A stretch of DNA of 64,000 bases from SSF14 sp046331245 (GCA_046331245.1 JAXLRH010000003.1:1-64000); one strand, 5' to 3'; positions 47,680 through 56,668 are shown, numbered from the stretch's first letter. The notes: a model not told the origin generated them from the letters alone. Numbers and translations are program-made.

Positions 47680-49434
47680 TCAGCGGCGCCGCACCACGTT
47701 GAACGCGTTCACCACACCGTTGCCGTAGAAGCCGTTGTAGGCGGTCGTGCCGACACAGGTCGCCGTGTAGTCGGCCGGGATCAGCGGGTACACGTACGTG
47801 GCCGGCGTGGGGCAGGCCGTCCGCACGGCCGTCGCCTTCACGATGAACTCGGTGGCCGCAGGATCGAGGCTGACGCCGCTGCCGTCACGCCGACCGAAGT
47901 GACTCACGGCGAGCGCTGCGACGCCAGCGGCGTGCGGCGACGCCATCGAGGTGCCCTGCAGGTACTGGTAGTAGCCGCAGACCGTGCCCTTGCAGCTCTT
48001 CACGACGAAGTCGTTGGTGGGCTCGCCGTTCTCGTCGATGTCGCCGAGCGCCTCCGCCACCGTCTTCGGGTACGGCGCCAGGATGAGGTTGGTCGCCGAG
48101 GCGTACTGGTCGGTGTTCGGGAAGTCGCGGTAGTCGCCGCCGGGGGCGGACACGTCGGTCTGCTCGGTGCCGTAGTTCGAGTAGTACGCCTTGCGGCCGC
48201 TCGGGCCGATGGCGGACACCGACATCACGCCGGGGGACTCGGCGGGGATGTCGAGGCAGGTGGCGTTGTCGATCTGCCGGTCGTAGATGTCGCCGCCGTA
48301 GTCGGGGCTGGTGTCGTCCAGGCCGGGAGCGCCCATGTCGGTGTGCTCGTTGCCCAGCGCGGAGACCAGCGTGACGTCGTGGCGGCGGGCGTAGGCGAGC
48401 GCCCGGTTCGTGGCGGTGATGATGAGGCGCTGCTCCACCTGGTCCTCGGGGCTGTCGGCCGGGTTGGCCCAGCAGGTGTAGAGCCACGGATCGACGTAGA
48501 AGCTCATGTTCACGACGTCGATCCCGTTGTCGCCCGCATAGGTGAGGGCGTTCACGACCGGCTGCACGAAGAAGTAGCCGGAGTCCTGGCCGGCGCGGAG
48601 GTTGACCAGGTCGACGCCGGGCGCCACGCCCGACATGCCGATGCCGTTGATCGGGGCGCCGATGGTGCCGGCGACGTGGGTGCCGTGGCCGTCCTCGTCG
48701 ACGTTCGCGGCGTCGGTGCAGGACCCGTCGGGATCGTCGGCGCACGCCCCGTCGATGTCGGGGATGTCGACGGTGAAGTTGCGGCTGAGCTTGTTGTCGA
48801 AGTTCGGGGCGATGTCGGGATGGGTGCCGTCGACGCCGGTGTCGATGATGCCGACCCGCACGTTCTTGGAGCCCTGGTCGATCGCCTGGGCCTCGAACAC
48901 GTTCATCGCCGCCATGTCGTGCTGCAGCGATGCCAACGGCTCGGTGGCACCGGTGTTCTTCGGGCCGGGCACGGGGTGGCCCGGCACGCCGTGACGGTGG
49001 CCGCGGGTGGCGGCGCGCTCGGCGTTCATTCGCTCGACGGACTTCGCCGCGTCGCGGACGCTCTGGAGGCGACCGTGGGGAGCGTTCGAGTAGGGCGCGA
49101 CCTGGCCCATGATGCGGTCGGCGCCGGCGTACTGGACGTCGGAGTCGGCACGGGCAGCCGCCAGGAAGTCGCCACGGGTGGTGACGATCGTGCCGAGGCC
49201 CACCCGCGTGTTGAGCGACGTGTAGGTGCCGTACTTCCTGCCGAACCGGTTCATCGCCGACTCCGGCACCCGGTCCTTGAAGAGCACCAGGTAGGCGGTG
49301 GGCTCGGTGGGAGCGACCACGGTGGTGGGTGTGGGCGCAGCGCCCGCCGGTGCGATGCCGAGCCAGGGTGCGGAGGCCGCGATGACCGCGGCTCCCACGA
49401 GGCTCACGAATGCGGCGGTGGAACGTCGATGCAC
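47680..49434 (-). CDS. Secreted S8 (subtilisin-like) serine protease
   Basis: A 584-residue exported protease. The signal peptide runs to about residue 32 (APAGAA). An inhibitor-I9-like propeptide (about 45-110, AYLVLFKDRVPESAMNRF) precedes the catalytic domain, with Asp198 (IIDTGVDGTHPDI), His250 (EDGHGTHVAGTIG), Asn362 (oxyanion, ALGNEH) and Ser496 (GTSMASPHAAG). The triad is intact. GAGGAGC lies upstream of GTG 49434; the long open frame further upstream is a shadow of the GGDEF gene. Likely degrades external protein. Confidence 0.92.
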   Translation of the reverse strand: MHRRSTAAFVSLVGAAVIAASAPWLGIAPAGAAPTPTTVVAPTEPTAYLVLFKDRVPESAMNRFGRKYGTYTSLNTRVGLGTIVTTRGDFLAAARADSDVQYAGADRIMGQVAPYSNAPHGRLQSVRDAAKSVERMNAERAATRGHRHGVPGHPVPGPKNTGATEPLASLQHDMAAMNVFEAQAIDQGSKNVRVGIIDTGVDGTHPDIAPNFDNKLSRNFTVDIPDIDGACADDPDGSCTDAANVDEDGHGTHVAGTIGAPINGIGMSGVAPGVDLVNLRAGQDSGYFFVQPVVNALTYAGDNGIDVVNMSFYVDPWLYTCWANPADSPEDQVEQRLIITATNRALAYARRHDVTLVSALGNEHTDMGAPGLDDTSPDYGGDIYDRQIDNATCLDIPAESPGVMSVSAIGPSGRKAYYSNYGTEQTDVSAPGGDYRDFPNTDQYASATNLILAPYPKTVAEALGDIDENGEPTNDFVVKSCKGTVCGYYQYLQGTSMASPHAAGVAALAVSHFGRRDGSGVSLDPAATEFIVKATAVRTACPTPATYVYPLIPADYTATCVGTTAYNGFYGNGVVNAFNVVRRR

Positions 49435-49599
49435 GGCAGAGCTCCTCGGTGAACGTGGGTGTCGACCGAACCTAACCGACTCGGACCGAGGAGGGTGCCC
49501 GAAGTTGGGGCGGGCCAGACCCGGCAGCTCCGGAAAAATGGGCCGAACGGCGAGCGTCCAGTTCTCAGGTCGTGGGGCCGGACATCCGATACCGAACCC
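49435..49599. other. Divergent intergenic region
   Basis: 165 bases between the S8 protease (minus) and the GGDEF protein (plus), so it should carry both promoters. The frame of the GGDEF gene is open here but has no signal-peptide-like or conserved content. No clear -10 pair could be assigned. Confidence 0.5.
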
Positions 49600-51348
49600 G
49601 TGCGAACGACGTTGAGGTGGTCCGGCGCGAGCCGTGGGGGACGAGCCCTGGCGCTGGGCGTGGCCATCTCGCTGGCGGTCGCGGCCACGGCGTCCCCGGT
49701 CGGCGCGAGCCGGCGGGCACTCGACTCGACCGATGCGATCGTGGCGCTCCAGGGCGAGGTGCTGGCCCTCGTCGAGCTCCACGCGTTCCGCGAACCGCTG
49801 CCCCCGAAGGTGCAGCAGGTGTACGACGACTGGAAGTCGAGCCTCGCCGGCCTCAACCACGACTCGCTCCTGCACGTCCTCGACCTCGACGACGCGGACG
49901 GTGCGAAGGCCCTGGGGCAGCTGGGTCCGCGATCGGCGCTGAGCAACGACGTGCTCGTCGCGCTCGACCGGTTGCCGGCGGCCTCGGTGCGCGCGCTCGA
50001 GGCGAACCAACCCGTCGGCATCCCCGTCGACGTGTACGAGCACGCGCTGAACGACCTGGAGTTCCGCGACGGCGCCCCGCCCCACGGTGGCGCCGCCCCC
50101 GCCGCGACTCCCACCACGCCGCCGCCCACCGCCGCGCCCGTGACCGCGACGCCGGCCACCGTGGTCGTGGCGAGCACCGTTCCGATCGTCTCTCCCGGCG
50201 TCGTCCCCACCTTCGCGACGCCCCGGTCCACGCCGGCCAACACCTCCCGCGCGACGTCGCGGGCCGCCGTCGAGCCGCCGGCCCAGTCTCCGTGGGTCGG
50301 CATCGTGGCCGGCGCATTGATCGCGCTGGCCCTCGCCGCGGCCATCGTCCTGGTTCTGCGCCGTCGCCGCGACGAGCCGACGCAACGCCTCGACGACTCG
50401 GTCGCGCAGCTCTTCGACGCCAGCCGGCGATTCGGGTCGACCATCGAGACGCCGGAGATCCTCCGCATCCTGATGGAGGAGACCCTCGCCCTCACGGACT
50501 CCGAACGCGTGGCCGTGCTCTCGGCGGAGGGCGCCACCTCCGCCGTGCGCCTGGTCGACGGATCCAGCGCCGGCCTCGTCGACGAGGAGCATCTCGACCG
50601 CGGCATCGTGCGGCGCGTGCTCGACACCGGCACCGCGGCGCGGACGACCGGCGACGATCCCTCGATCGTCGGTGGCCCGGCGGCCACGCTGGTCGTGCCG
50701 CTCGTTCGCAACGGCGTCATCGCCGGCGTCGTCGTCGCCTCACGGCCGGCGTCGCGTCCCTACGGCGTCGCCGAGACCGAGCTGCTCGGGCAGCTGGTCC
50801 CGCTGGCGGCGGCCGCGCTGGTGTCGGCCGGTCGGCACGACGACGTGGCCGAGCTGTCGCTCACCGACGGCCTCACCGAGCTCGGCAACCGCCGTCGGCT
50901 GGACCGCGATCTCGTCGCCGCCCTCGCCGTCGGATCGGCCACCGTCGGGTTCGTCATGGTCGACATCGACCACTTCAAGCACTACAACGACACGCACGGA
51001 CACGTCGCCGGCGACGAGGCCCTGCAGACCGTCGCCCGGGTGCTCCGTGAGAGCGTGCGCACCGGCGACGTCGTCTACCGCTACGGCGGCGAGGAGTTCT
51101 GCGTGCTGCTGCCCGAAGCGAGCGGCGACGAGGCCCGCGACGTGGCCGAGCGCCTTCGCCGTCGGGTGGAGGAGCAGGACTTCGCCGGCGCGGAGACCCA
51201 GCCCGGTGGTCGGCTGACGATCTCGGTGGGAATGACCCTCGCGACCCGCTCCGATCCCCAGGTGGTGAAGGAGCGCGCCGACCACGCCCTCTACGAGGCG
51301 AAGCACCAGGGCCGGAACCGGGTGGTCGTCGACGGCGACGACGCCTGA
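49600..51348 (+). CDS. Membrane diguanylate cyclase with periplasmic and GAF domains
   Basis: A 582-residue protein. A signal peptide (about 1-34) leads to a helical external region of about 150 residues, a Pro/Thr-rich linker (about 165-225), one transmembrane helix (about 232-252, WVGIVAGALIALALAAAIVLV), a GAF-like domain (about 270-415) and a C-terminal GGDEF domain. The active site is GGEEF (496-500), and an inhibitory c-di-GMP I-site RTGD (487-490) sits exactly five residues before it, so the cyclase should be active and product-inhibited. GTG 49600 is preferred because it starts the signal peptide. Confidence 0.85.
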   Translation: MRTTLRWSGASRGGRALALGVAISLAVAATASPVGASRRALDSTDAIVALQGEVLALVELHAFREPLPPKVQQVYDDWKSSLAGLNHDSLLHVLDLDDADGAKALGQLGPRSALSNDVLVALDRLPAASVRALEANQPVGIPVDVYEHALNDLEFRDGAPPHGGAAPAATPTTPPPTAAPVTATPATVVVASTVPIVSPGVVPTFATPRSTPANTSRATSRAAVEPPAQSPWVGIVAGALIALALAAAIVLVLRRRRDEPTQRLDDSVAQLFDASRRFGSTIETPEILRILMEETLALTDSERVAVLSAEGATSAVRLVDGSSAGLVDEEHLDRGIVRRVLDTGTAARTTGDDPSIVGGPAATLVVPLVRNGVIAGVVVASRPASRPYGVAETELLGQLVPLAAAALVSAGRHDDVAELSLTDGLTELGNRRRLDRDLVAALAVGSATVGFVMVDIDHFKHYNDTHGHVAGDEALQTVARVLRESVRTGDVVYRYGGEEFCVLLPEASGDEARDVAERLRRRVEEQDFAGAETQPGGRLTISVGMTLATRSDPQVVKERADHALYEAKHQGRNRVVVDGDDA

Positions 51349-51395
51349 TGGCCGACGCCTGACGGGCGACTGGCCGGGGACGGGCCGGCTCCCGG

Positions 51396-51401
51396 TACGG
51401 T
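51396..51401 (+). promoter_or_regulatory. -10 box for a leaderless alpha/beta-hydrolase transcript
   Basis: TACGGT is followed by exactly 7 bases and ATG 51409, supporting that ATG over the GTG at 51400. Confidence 0.45.
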
Positions 51402-51408
51402 GGTGCGG

Positions 51409-52317
51409 ATGGGACGGGCACGCAACGGCGACGTCGAGCTCGAGTGGGAGTCGCTGGGCCCCGCCGACGGCGAGACCATCCTCTTGATCATGGGCCTCGG
51501 CGCCCAGATGACCGCCTGGCGCGACGGCTTCTGCGACCTGCTGGTCGGCCACGGCTTCCGCGTGATCCGCTTCGACAACCGCGACAGCGGGCTCTCGACC
51601 GCGACGGACGCGCCGCCCCCGTCGTTCGTCGACATGGCGGCGGTGATGCTGCGACGTGGCCGCCACCGATCGGTGCGGTACACACTCGAGGACATGGCCG
51701 GCGACGCGGTCGCGGTGCTCGACGACGCCGGCGTGCGCCAGGCCCATGTGGTGGGAGCGTCGATGGGCGGCATGATCGCCCAGACCCTCGCCATCGAGCA
51801 TCCCGATCGGGTGCGGACGCTCACGTCGATCATGTCCAAGACCGGGTCGCCGCTCGCCGGGCTGCCGACGGCTCGGGTGCTCCGCAAGGTGATGCAGCCG
51901 ACGCCGACGGAGCGCGACGCGGCGCTCGCCTACGAGCTCGAGCGGGCCGCCGTCACCTGCGGGCCGCTGTTCGATCCCGATGCGATGGAGCAGTTCCTCC
52001 GCGACGCCCACGACCGGGCTCCGGACCGCAGCGGGATGGCCTTCCAGTTGAACGCGATCTTCGCCTCGGGCGATCGCACGAAGGCGCTGCGGCGCCTCGA
52101 CGTGCCGACCCTCGTGATCCACGGGAGCGCCGACGGACTGGTGCGGATCAGCGGGGGACGGGCCACCGCCCGCGCCATCCCGGGCGCCGAGCTCGTGGTG
52201 CACGAGCAGATGGGCCACGACCTGCCGGCGCCGCTGTGGCCGGCGCTCACCGACTCGATCGCCGCCCATGCCCGGCGTTCGCGGAACCTGAGAACGTCGC
52301 CAGAAATCCACGTTTGA
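51409..52317 (+). CDS. Alpha/beta-fold hydrolase
   Basis: A 302-residue hydrolase. The oxyanion strand is LLIMGLGAQMTAWRDGF, RFDNRDSGLST follows, the nucleophile Ser lies in VVGASMGGMIAQTLA, and the acid and His are in LVIHGSADGLVRI and EQMGHDLPAPLW. It resembles esterases or haloperoxidase-like enzymes; the substrate is unknown. It lacks a signal peptide. Confidence 0.85.
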   Translation: MGRARNGDVELEWESLGPADGETILLIMGLGAQMTAWRDGFCDLLVGHGFRVIRFDNRDSGLSTATDAPPPSFVDMAAVMLRRGRHRSVRYTLEDMAGDAVAVLDDAGVRQAHVVGASMGGMIAQTLAIEHPDRVRTLTSIMSKTGSPLAGLPTARVLRKVMQPTPTERDAALAYELERAAVTCGPLFDPDAMEQFLRDAHDRAPDRSGMAFQLNAIFASGDRTKALRRLDVPTLVIHGSADGLVRISGGRATARAIPGAELVVHEQMGHDLPAPLWPALTDSIAAHARRSRNLRTSPEIHV

Positions 52318-52371
52318 ATCTCACTTAACGTGGGTAGCGTGCCACTGTTGGCGTTCAAGGGAGAACGTGCT

Positions 52372-53172
52372 GTGGCAAATTCACTCACTGGGCAACGGAA
52401 GGAAGACCGCACGCGTCGCGTCGTCTTCGTCACGATGGCGGCGGCCGTCATGCCGATCTTCGCTCCGGCCATCACGCTCTGGCTGGAGTGGGACATGGCC
52501 CTCGTGATCCTCACGACCATGACCGCGATCATCGTCGCGGCCGGCATCGTCGGCCTGCTGCTCGTCCGGCTCACGACTCGGCTGGTCCGGGAGCAGGAGC
52601 GGTTCGACGAGGAGCGCCGTCACTGGCGCGAGGAGGCCCACACCGATCCGCTCTCCGGTGTCGCGAACCGCCGCGGCGCCGCGCACGAGGTCGAGCTCCG
52701 CCAACTCGCCGCCGGCCCCGACGACCGCTGGTCGGTGATGGCGCTCGACATCGACTCCTTCAAACAGGTCAACGACCGGCACGGTCACCCGGTGGGCGAC
52801 CGTGTGCTCGTCGCCGTGGCCGACGTCCTCGCCGACCACCTGCCGGCGGGCGCGGTCGTCGCCCGTTGGGGTGGCGACGAGTTCGTCGTGTTCGAGCTCG
52901 GCGCGACCGACCACATCGAGGAGTGGGCGGGCGGGATCGCCGAGGCCATCGCCGCCCATCCCATCCCGTGCCGGGAGGGTGACCTCCACGTGTCGGTGAG
53001 CTTCGGCGTCGCCCACGGGCCGGCGGACGGCCGCTTCGACGACGTCCTCGCCGCCGCCGACGACGCCCTGCTCCGCGCGAAGGAGTCGGTGCACGCGCCG
53101 ATCGACCTCGGCGGCCGCGAGCTCGGTCGTGAGCGCGGTCGTCAGTTCGAGAGCAGCGGCAGCGTCAGCTGA
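52372..53172 (+). CDS. Membrane GGDEF-domain protein
   Basis: A 266-residue probable diguanylate cyclase. Two helices (about 20-36 and 44-66) form a small membrane anchor, then a short coiled coil (LVREQERFDEERRHWREE) and a GGDEF domain with an intact GGDEF (167-171) and FKQVNDRHGHPVGD. No RxxD I-site precedes it, unlike the GGDEF protein 1 kb upstream. GTG 52372 is chosen because AAGGGAG (52358-52364) lies 7 bases before it; GTG 52330 and 52339 are alternatives. Its 3' end overlaps the converging DsbA-like gene by 31 bases. Confidence 0.85.
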   Translation: MANSLTGQRKEDRTRRVVFVTMAAAVMPIFAPAITLWLEWDMALVILTTMTAIIVAAGIVGLLLVRLTTRLVREQERFDEERRHWREEAHTDPLSGVANRRGAAHEVELRQLAAGPDDRWSVMALDIDSFKQVNDRHGHPVGDRVLVAVADVLADHLPAGAVVARWGGDEFVVFELGATDHIEEWAGGIAEAIAAHPIPCREGDLHVSVSFGVAHGPADGRFDDVLAAADDALLRAKESVHAPIDLGGRELGRERGRQFESSGSVS

Positions 53173-53846
53173 GGGCGCTTCGTGCGCTTCAGCTCCGAGA
53201 AGCCCTCGAAGTCGACCATCACGCGCAGGGCGTCGTAGAACGCGACGGCCGTCTCGTCGTCGGGCACCGAGCTGATGACCGGGCCGAAGAGCGAGTTGCC
53301 GCTCTCGACGTAGGTGATGATCGGGGTGCCGACGTCGGGGCCGGTGCGCCGGAAGGCCTCGTCGCTCTCGGCGCGGATCGCCGCGTCCCAGCTGGAGTCG
53401 TCGGCCGCGTCGGCGAGCTCCACCGGTAGGTCGAGCGACTTCAGGATCTCCCGGGGGTCGACGCCGGCGGCGGCCTCCGCCATCCGCTCGGCGAAGTCGA
53501 GATCGGAGGTGTGGTACCAGTAGCGCTCGCCATAGGCCCGGTAGAGGCGGGCGACGGCGTCGTTGCCGAACTGCTCGCGCGCCGCCGCGCAGATGCGGTG
53601 GTAGCGGAGGCCCTTCTCGGTGGCCTCCATGTAGGCGGGCGGCATGTTGCCGCCTTCGTTGATGAACTTCAGCGAGATGAATCGCCAGCCCACCTTGAGG
53701 TCGCGGAGCTCGATGAGGCGACGCACCCACACGGAGGTCTGCCAGGCGAACGGGCAGCCGGGATCGAAGAAGAACTCGATGTCGTAGGGGCCGCCGGGGA
53801 GGTCGGGGAGGGGGGTGTCGATCGTGTCGGGGGTGGTGTCGGTCAT
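53142..53846 (-). CDS. DsbA-family oxidoreductase (mycothiol-dependent nitroreductase Rv2466c-like)
   Basis: A 234-residue thioredoxin-fold protein with a helical insertion. The active-site region is FFFDPGCPFAWQTSVW, with one Cys (Cys31) and Ala34 where a CXXC protein has its second Cys. VGTPIITYVESGNSLFGPVIS holds the cis-Pro loop. Related actinobacterial proteins use mycothiol to reduce disulfides or nitro compounds; a monothiol version would depend on mycothiol alone. The gene converges on the GGDEF gene with 31 shared bases. Confidence 0.8.
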   Translation of the reverse strand: MTDTTPDTIDTPLPDLPGGPYDIEFFFDPGCPFAWQTSVWVRRLIELRDLKVGWRFISLKFINEGGNMPPAYMEATEKGLRYHRICAAAREQFGNDAVARLYRAYGERYWYHTSDLDFAERMAEAAAGVDPREILKSLDLPVELADAADDSSWDAAIRAESDEAFRRTGPDVGTPIITYVESGNSLFGPVISSVPDDETAVAFYDALRVMVDFEGFSELKRTKRPQLTLPLLSN

Positions 53847-53976
53847 GGTCGCCCCAACAGCGGGGTCCGCGGACTTCTTCCCGGGTCGTCGCAGGACCTC
53901 TCCCGTTCACCCGATGGTTGCCCACCGGACACCGGCGATGTCACGATGATGCGACGGCGAGCGGGGGGATCGGGAC

Positions 53977-55155
53977 ATGGCGCGATCGGGATGGAGGATG
54001 GCGCTCGGCGCGCTGACGATGGGGGCGACGATCGTCGGCTGCGTGCCCGACACGTCCACACCTCCGCCGGCGGAGCCCACGACGGTGGTGGGTGACGACC
54101 TCGTCCGTCTCAACCAGCTACAGCTCGTCGGTTCGCACAACAGCTACCACCAGGCGCCCGAGGGCACGATCCTGCTGCCGCTGACGCTCGGAGGGCTCGC
54201 CGTGCCAGGGCTCGTCGACGCCCTCGGCAACCCGTTGGCGCTCAACTACACCCACGCGCCGCTGCCCACCCAGCTCGATCGTGGCATCCGCACCTTCGAG
54301 CTCGACATCTACGCCGACCCGACCGGAGGACGCTTCGCCCAGCCCCGGCTCCCGCAGCTCCTCGGGCTGCAGAACCCGACGCTGCCGCAGCACATGGACC
54401 AGCCGGGGTTCAAGGTGATCCACATCGCCGACGTCGACTTCCTGTCGTCGTGCTCCACGTTGCAGCTGTGCCTCGGGGAGATCCGGGCGTGGTCCGACGC
54501 GCATCCCGGTCACCTGCCGATCGTCATCAACCTCGAGCTCAAGGGTGACAGCCTGCCGCTGCCCGCCGAGCTGGGGTTCACGCCGGTGCTGCCGTTCGGC
54601 GCGGCCGAGCTCGACGCGGTGGACGCCGAGCTGCGGACGGCGCTCGGCGATCGTCTCATCACGCCCGACGACGTGCGCGGTGGCGCAGCAACGTTGCGCG
54701 ATGCCATCACGACGACGGGGTGGCCCACGGTTCGTGCGTCGCGGGGCAAGGTGCTGTTCTTCATGGACAACTCCGAGACCCGTTCGACCTATCTCGCCGG
54801 GCACCCGTCGCTCGCCGGCCGCGTCATGTTCACGAGCTCGGGGGAGGGGCAGCCCGACGGAGCGATCCTGAAGGAGAACGACCCCGGCGACGGCTCCCGC
54901 ATCCGGAGCCTCGTGCAGCAGGGGTACATCGTGCGCACCCGCGCCGACGCCGACACCGTGCCCGACCCGTCGACTGCGAAGCGCGACGTCGCCCTCGCCT
55001 CGGGCGCGCAGATCGTGCACAGCGACTATCCGCCGGGGGAGCCGCGGTGGAACACCGGGTACGTCGTGTCGTTCGGCACGAGGGTCGCGGCCCGGTGCAA
55101 CCCGGTGACGACGTCGGCCGCCACGTGCGCGGCGGCGGCCGTCATCGAACCCTGA
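53977..55155 (+). CDS. PI-PLC-like phosphodiesterase lipoprotein
   Basis: A 392-residue exported protein. The lipobox TIVGC (Cys22) follows a short signal peptide. The catalytic TIM barrel resembles calcium-dependent phosphoinositide phospholipase C (PF16670-like): LQLVGSHNSYHQ (first His), RTFELDIYADP, and KVIHIADVDFLSSC (second His), then VLFFMDNSETR and AQIVHSDYPPGEP. It probably cleaves a phosphodiester at the cell surface, of inositol lipid or another glycerophosphodiester. It stands alone between opposing genes. Confidence 0.82.
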   Translation: MARSGWRMALGALTMGATIVGCVPDTSTPPPAEPTTVVGDDLVRLNQLQLVGSHNSYHQAPEGTILLPLTLGGLAVPGLVDALGNPLALNYTHAPLPTQLDRGIRTFELDIYADPTGGRFAQPRLPQLLGLQNPTLPQHMDQPGFKVIHIADVDFLSSCSTLQLCLGEIRAWSDAHPGHLPIVINLELKGDSLPLPAELGFTPVLPFGAAELDAVDAELRTALGDRLITPDDVRGGAATLRDAITTTGWPTVRASRGKVLFFMDNSETRSTYLAGHPSLAGRVMFTSSGEGQPDGAILKENDPGDGSRIRSLVQQGYIVRTRADADTVPDPSTAKRDVALASGAQIVHSDYPPGEPRWNTGYVVSFGTRVAARCNPVTTSAATCAAAAVIEP

Positions 55156-55181
55156 CCCCGCCCGCTCGCTCCCGCCCGCGC

Positions 55182-55226
55182 TTTGGGGTTCGCTGTGCGC
55201 GAGGGGTGCACACAACGAACCCCAAA
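55182..55226. terminator. Long hairpin after the phospholipase gene
   Basis: TTTGGGGTTCG (55182-55192) pairs perfectly with CGAACCCCAAA (55216-55226), with an inner TGTGC/GCACA helix. It begins 27 bases after the PI-PLC-like stop, so it could stabilise or end that transcript, but there is no T-run on the plus strand. Confidence 0.45.
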
Positions 55227-55286
55227 ACTGGAGGGTGGGCGCCGGACAGGGGAATACCGGGTCGGCGCGGGCCGGTTGGAGCCGGC

Positions 55287-55721
55287 ATGGAACACGACCC
55301 GACGACGACGGAGTGGTGGCACTCCTTCGTGGACGCCCTCCCCGCCCGCACCGCGAAGCTCGCCGTGACCCGGAAGGACGGGGCGCCCCACGTCGCGCCG
55401 GTGTGGGCGATCCGTGACGGCGACGACATCGTCTTCCTGACGTCGGCCGACACGATCAAGGGCCGCTCGATCCTGCGGGACGGGCGGGTGAGTCTGTGCT
55501 GGGACAACGAGATTCCGCCGTTCGACTTCGTCGTCGTCAACGGCACGACGACCACGTCGACCGATCCCGACGAGCTCCTGCACTGGGCCACCGTGACGGC
55601 CGGCCGGTTCATGGGCGACGACCTCGCGGAGCAGTACGGCCGCCGCAACGCGGTGCCGCCCGAGATGGTCGTGCGCGTCACGCCGACGAAGGTCGTGGCG
55701 CAGCGGGCTATCGCTGACTGA
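55287..55721 (+). CDS. PPOX-class (F420/FMN-type split-barrel) oxidoreductase
   Basis: A 144-residue flavin-reductase-like split barrel: AKLAVTRKDGAPHVAPVWAIRDGDDIVFLT is the standard N-terminal half (seen as LAVTRKDGAPHVAPVW plus the following strand), then KGRSILRDGRVSLCWDNE. Actinobacterial members use F420 or FMN. The substrate is unknown. GGAG lies 5 bases before ATG 55287. The end overlaps the converging pip gene by 14 bases. Confidence 0.82.
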   Translation: MEHDPTTTEWWHSFVDALPARTAKLAVTRKDGAPHVAPVWAIRDGDDIVFLTSADTIKGRSILRDGRVSLCWDNEIPPFDFVVVNGTTTTSTDPDELLHWATVTAGRFMGDDLAEQYGRRNAVPPEMVVRVTPTKVVAQRAIAD

Positions 55722-56643
55722 AGCGGTCGCACGCCTCCACGAGCGCCGACGCGTTCTGGGGGTCGAACGCCGAGTGCCCGGCGCGATCGTTCACGACGAG
55801 CTCCGCCTCGGGCCAGACGCGGTGCAGATCCCACGCCGTCCGCATCGGGCACACGCAGTCGTACCGACCCTGCACGATCACCGCCGGGATGTCCCGGATG
55901 ACGTCGATGCCGTCGAGCAGCTGGTCCTCGTGGTCGAAGAACCCGCGGTTCGTGAAGTAGTGGTTCTCGATGCGGGCGAGGGTGAGCATCTCGAGGTCGG
56001 TCTCGTCGGTGGGTGTCGGGTCGAGGAAGGCGGTGGCCCGCTCCCAGCCGGCCCAGGCGCGGGCGCTGGCCATCTGCGCCTCGGGGTCGTCGCCGAACAG
56101 GCGACGGTGGTGGGCGGCCACGAGGTCGTGTCGCTCGTCCTCGGGGATCGGGGCCACGTAGTGCTCCCACTCGTCGGGGAAGAGGAAGGACGTGCCCGAC
56201 TGGTAGAAGAAGTCGATCTCGACGCGCCGCAGGAGGAAGATGCCGCGCAGCACCAGTTCGAGCACGCGCCCCGGGTGCGTCTGCGCATAGGCGAGCGCGA
56301 GGGTGGAGCCCCACGAGCCGCCGAACACCGTCCAGCGTTCGACGCCGACCCGCTCCCGCACCTTCTCGATGTCGGCCACCAGGTCCCAGGTGGTGTTGTG
56401 CTCGACCGACGCCGTCGGCGTGCTCGCGCCGCTCCCGCGTTGCGCCATGATCACGATGCGGTACGCGTCGGGGTCGAAGAAGCGCCGCTGCTTCGGCGAG
56501 GTGCCGCCACCCGGGCCGCCGTGGAGCACGATGACCGGCTTGCCGTCGGGGTTGCCCGACTGCTCCACGTACAACGTGTGCCCGTCGCCGACCGGCAGCA
56601 TGAACGTGTCGTAGGGCTCGAGGTGGGGGTACAGCTCGGTCAT
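55708..56643 (-). CDS. pip: Proline iminopeptidase
   Basis: A 311-residue alpha/beta-hydrolase that removes N-terminal proline. The oxyanion loop VLHGGPGGGTSP, the QRGSGASTP segment, the nucleophile Ser in FGGSWGSTLALAYAQTHP and VQGRYDCVCP (Asp region) with AGHSAFDP (His) match the S33 family. The sequence between (FLLRRVEIDFFYQSGTS) is the family cap. Length normal. Confidence 0.92.
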   Translation of the reverse strand: MTELYPHLEPYDTFMLPVGDGHTLYVEQSGNPDGKPVIVLHGGPGGGTSPKQRRFFDPDAYRIVIMAQRGSGASTPTASVEHNTTWDLVADIEKVRERVGVERWTVFGGSWGSTLALAYAQTHPGRVLELVLRGIFLLRRVEIDFFYQSGTSFLFPDEWEHYVAPIPEDERHDLVAAHHRRLFGDDPEAQMASARAWAGWERATAFLDPTPTDETDLEMLTLARIENHYFTNRGFFDHEDQLLDGIDVIRDIPAVIVQGRYDCVCPMRTAWDLHRVWPEAELVVNDRAGHSAFDPQNASALVEACDRFSQR

Positions 56644-56668
56644 CGTCGAGGTGTCAGTCGTCCAGGAG

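Noticed and set aside
46126..49452. 1,108-codon open frame on the plus strand opposite the amidohydrolase and S8 protease
   Set aside because: Antisense to genes with intact catalytic motifs; no recognisable domain of its own.
52330..52371. Earlier starts (GTG 52330, GTG 52339, TTG 52348) for the second GGDEF gene
   Set aside because: AAGGGAG at good spacing before GTG 52372 gives the best start, although the TAGCGT at 52335 leaves TTG 52348 possible.
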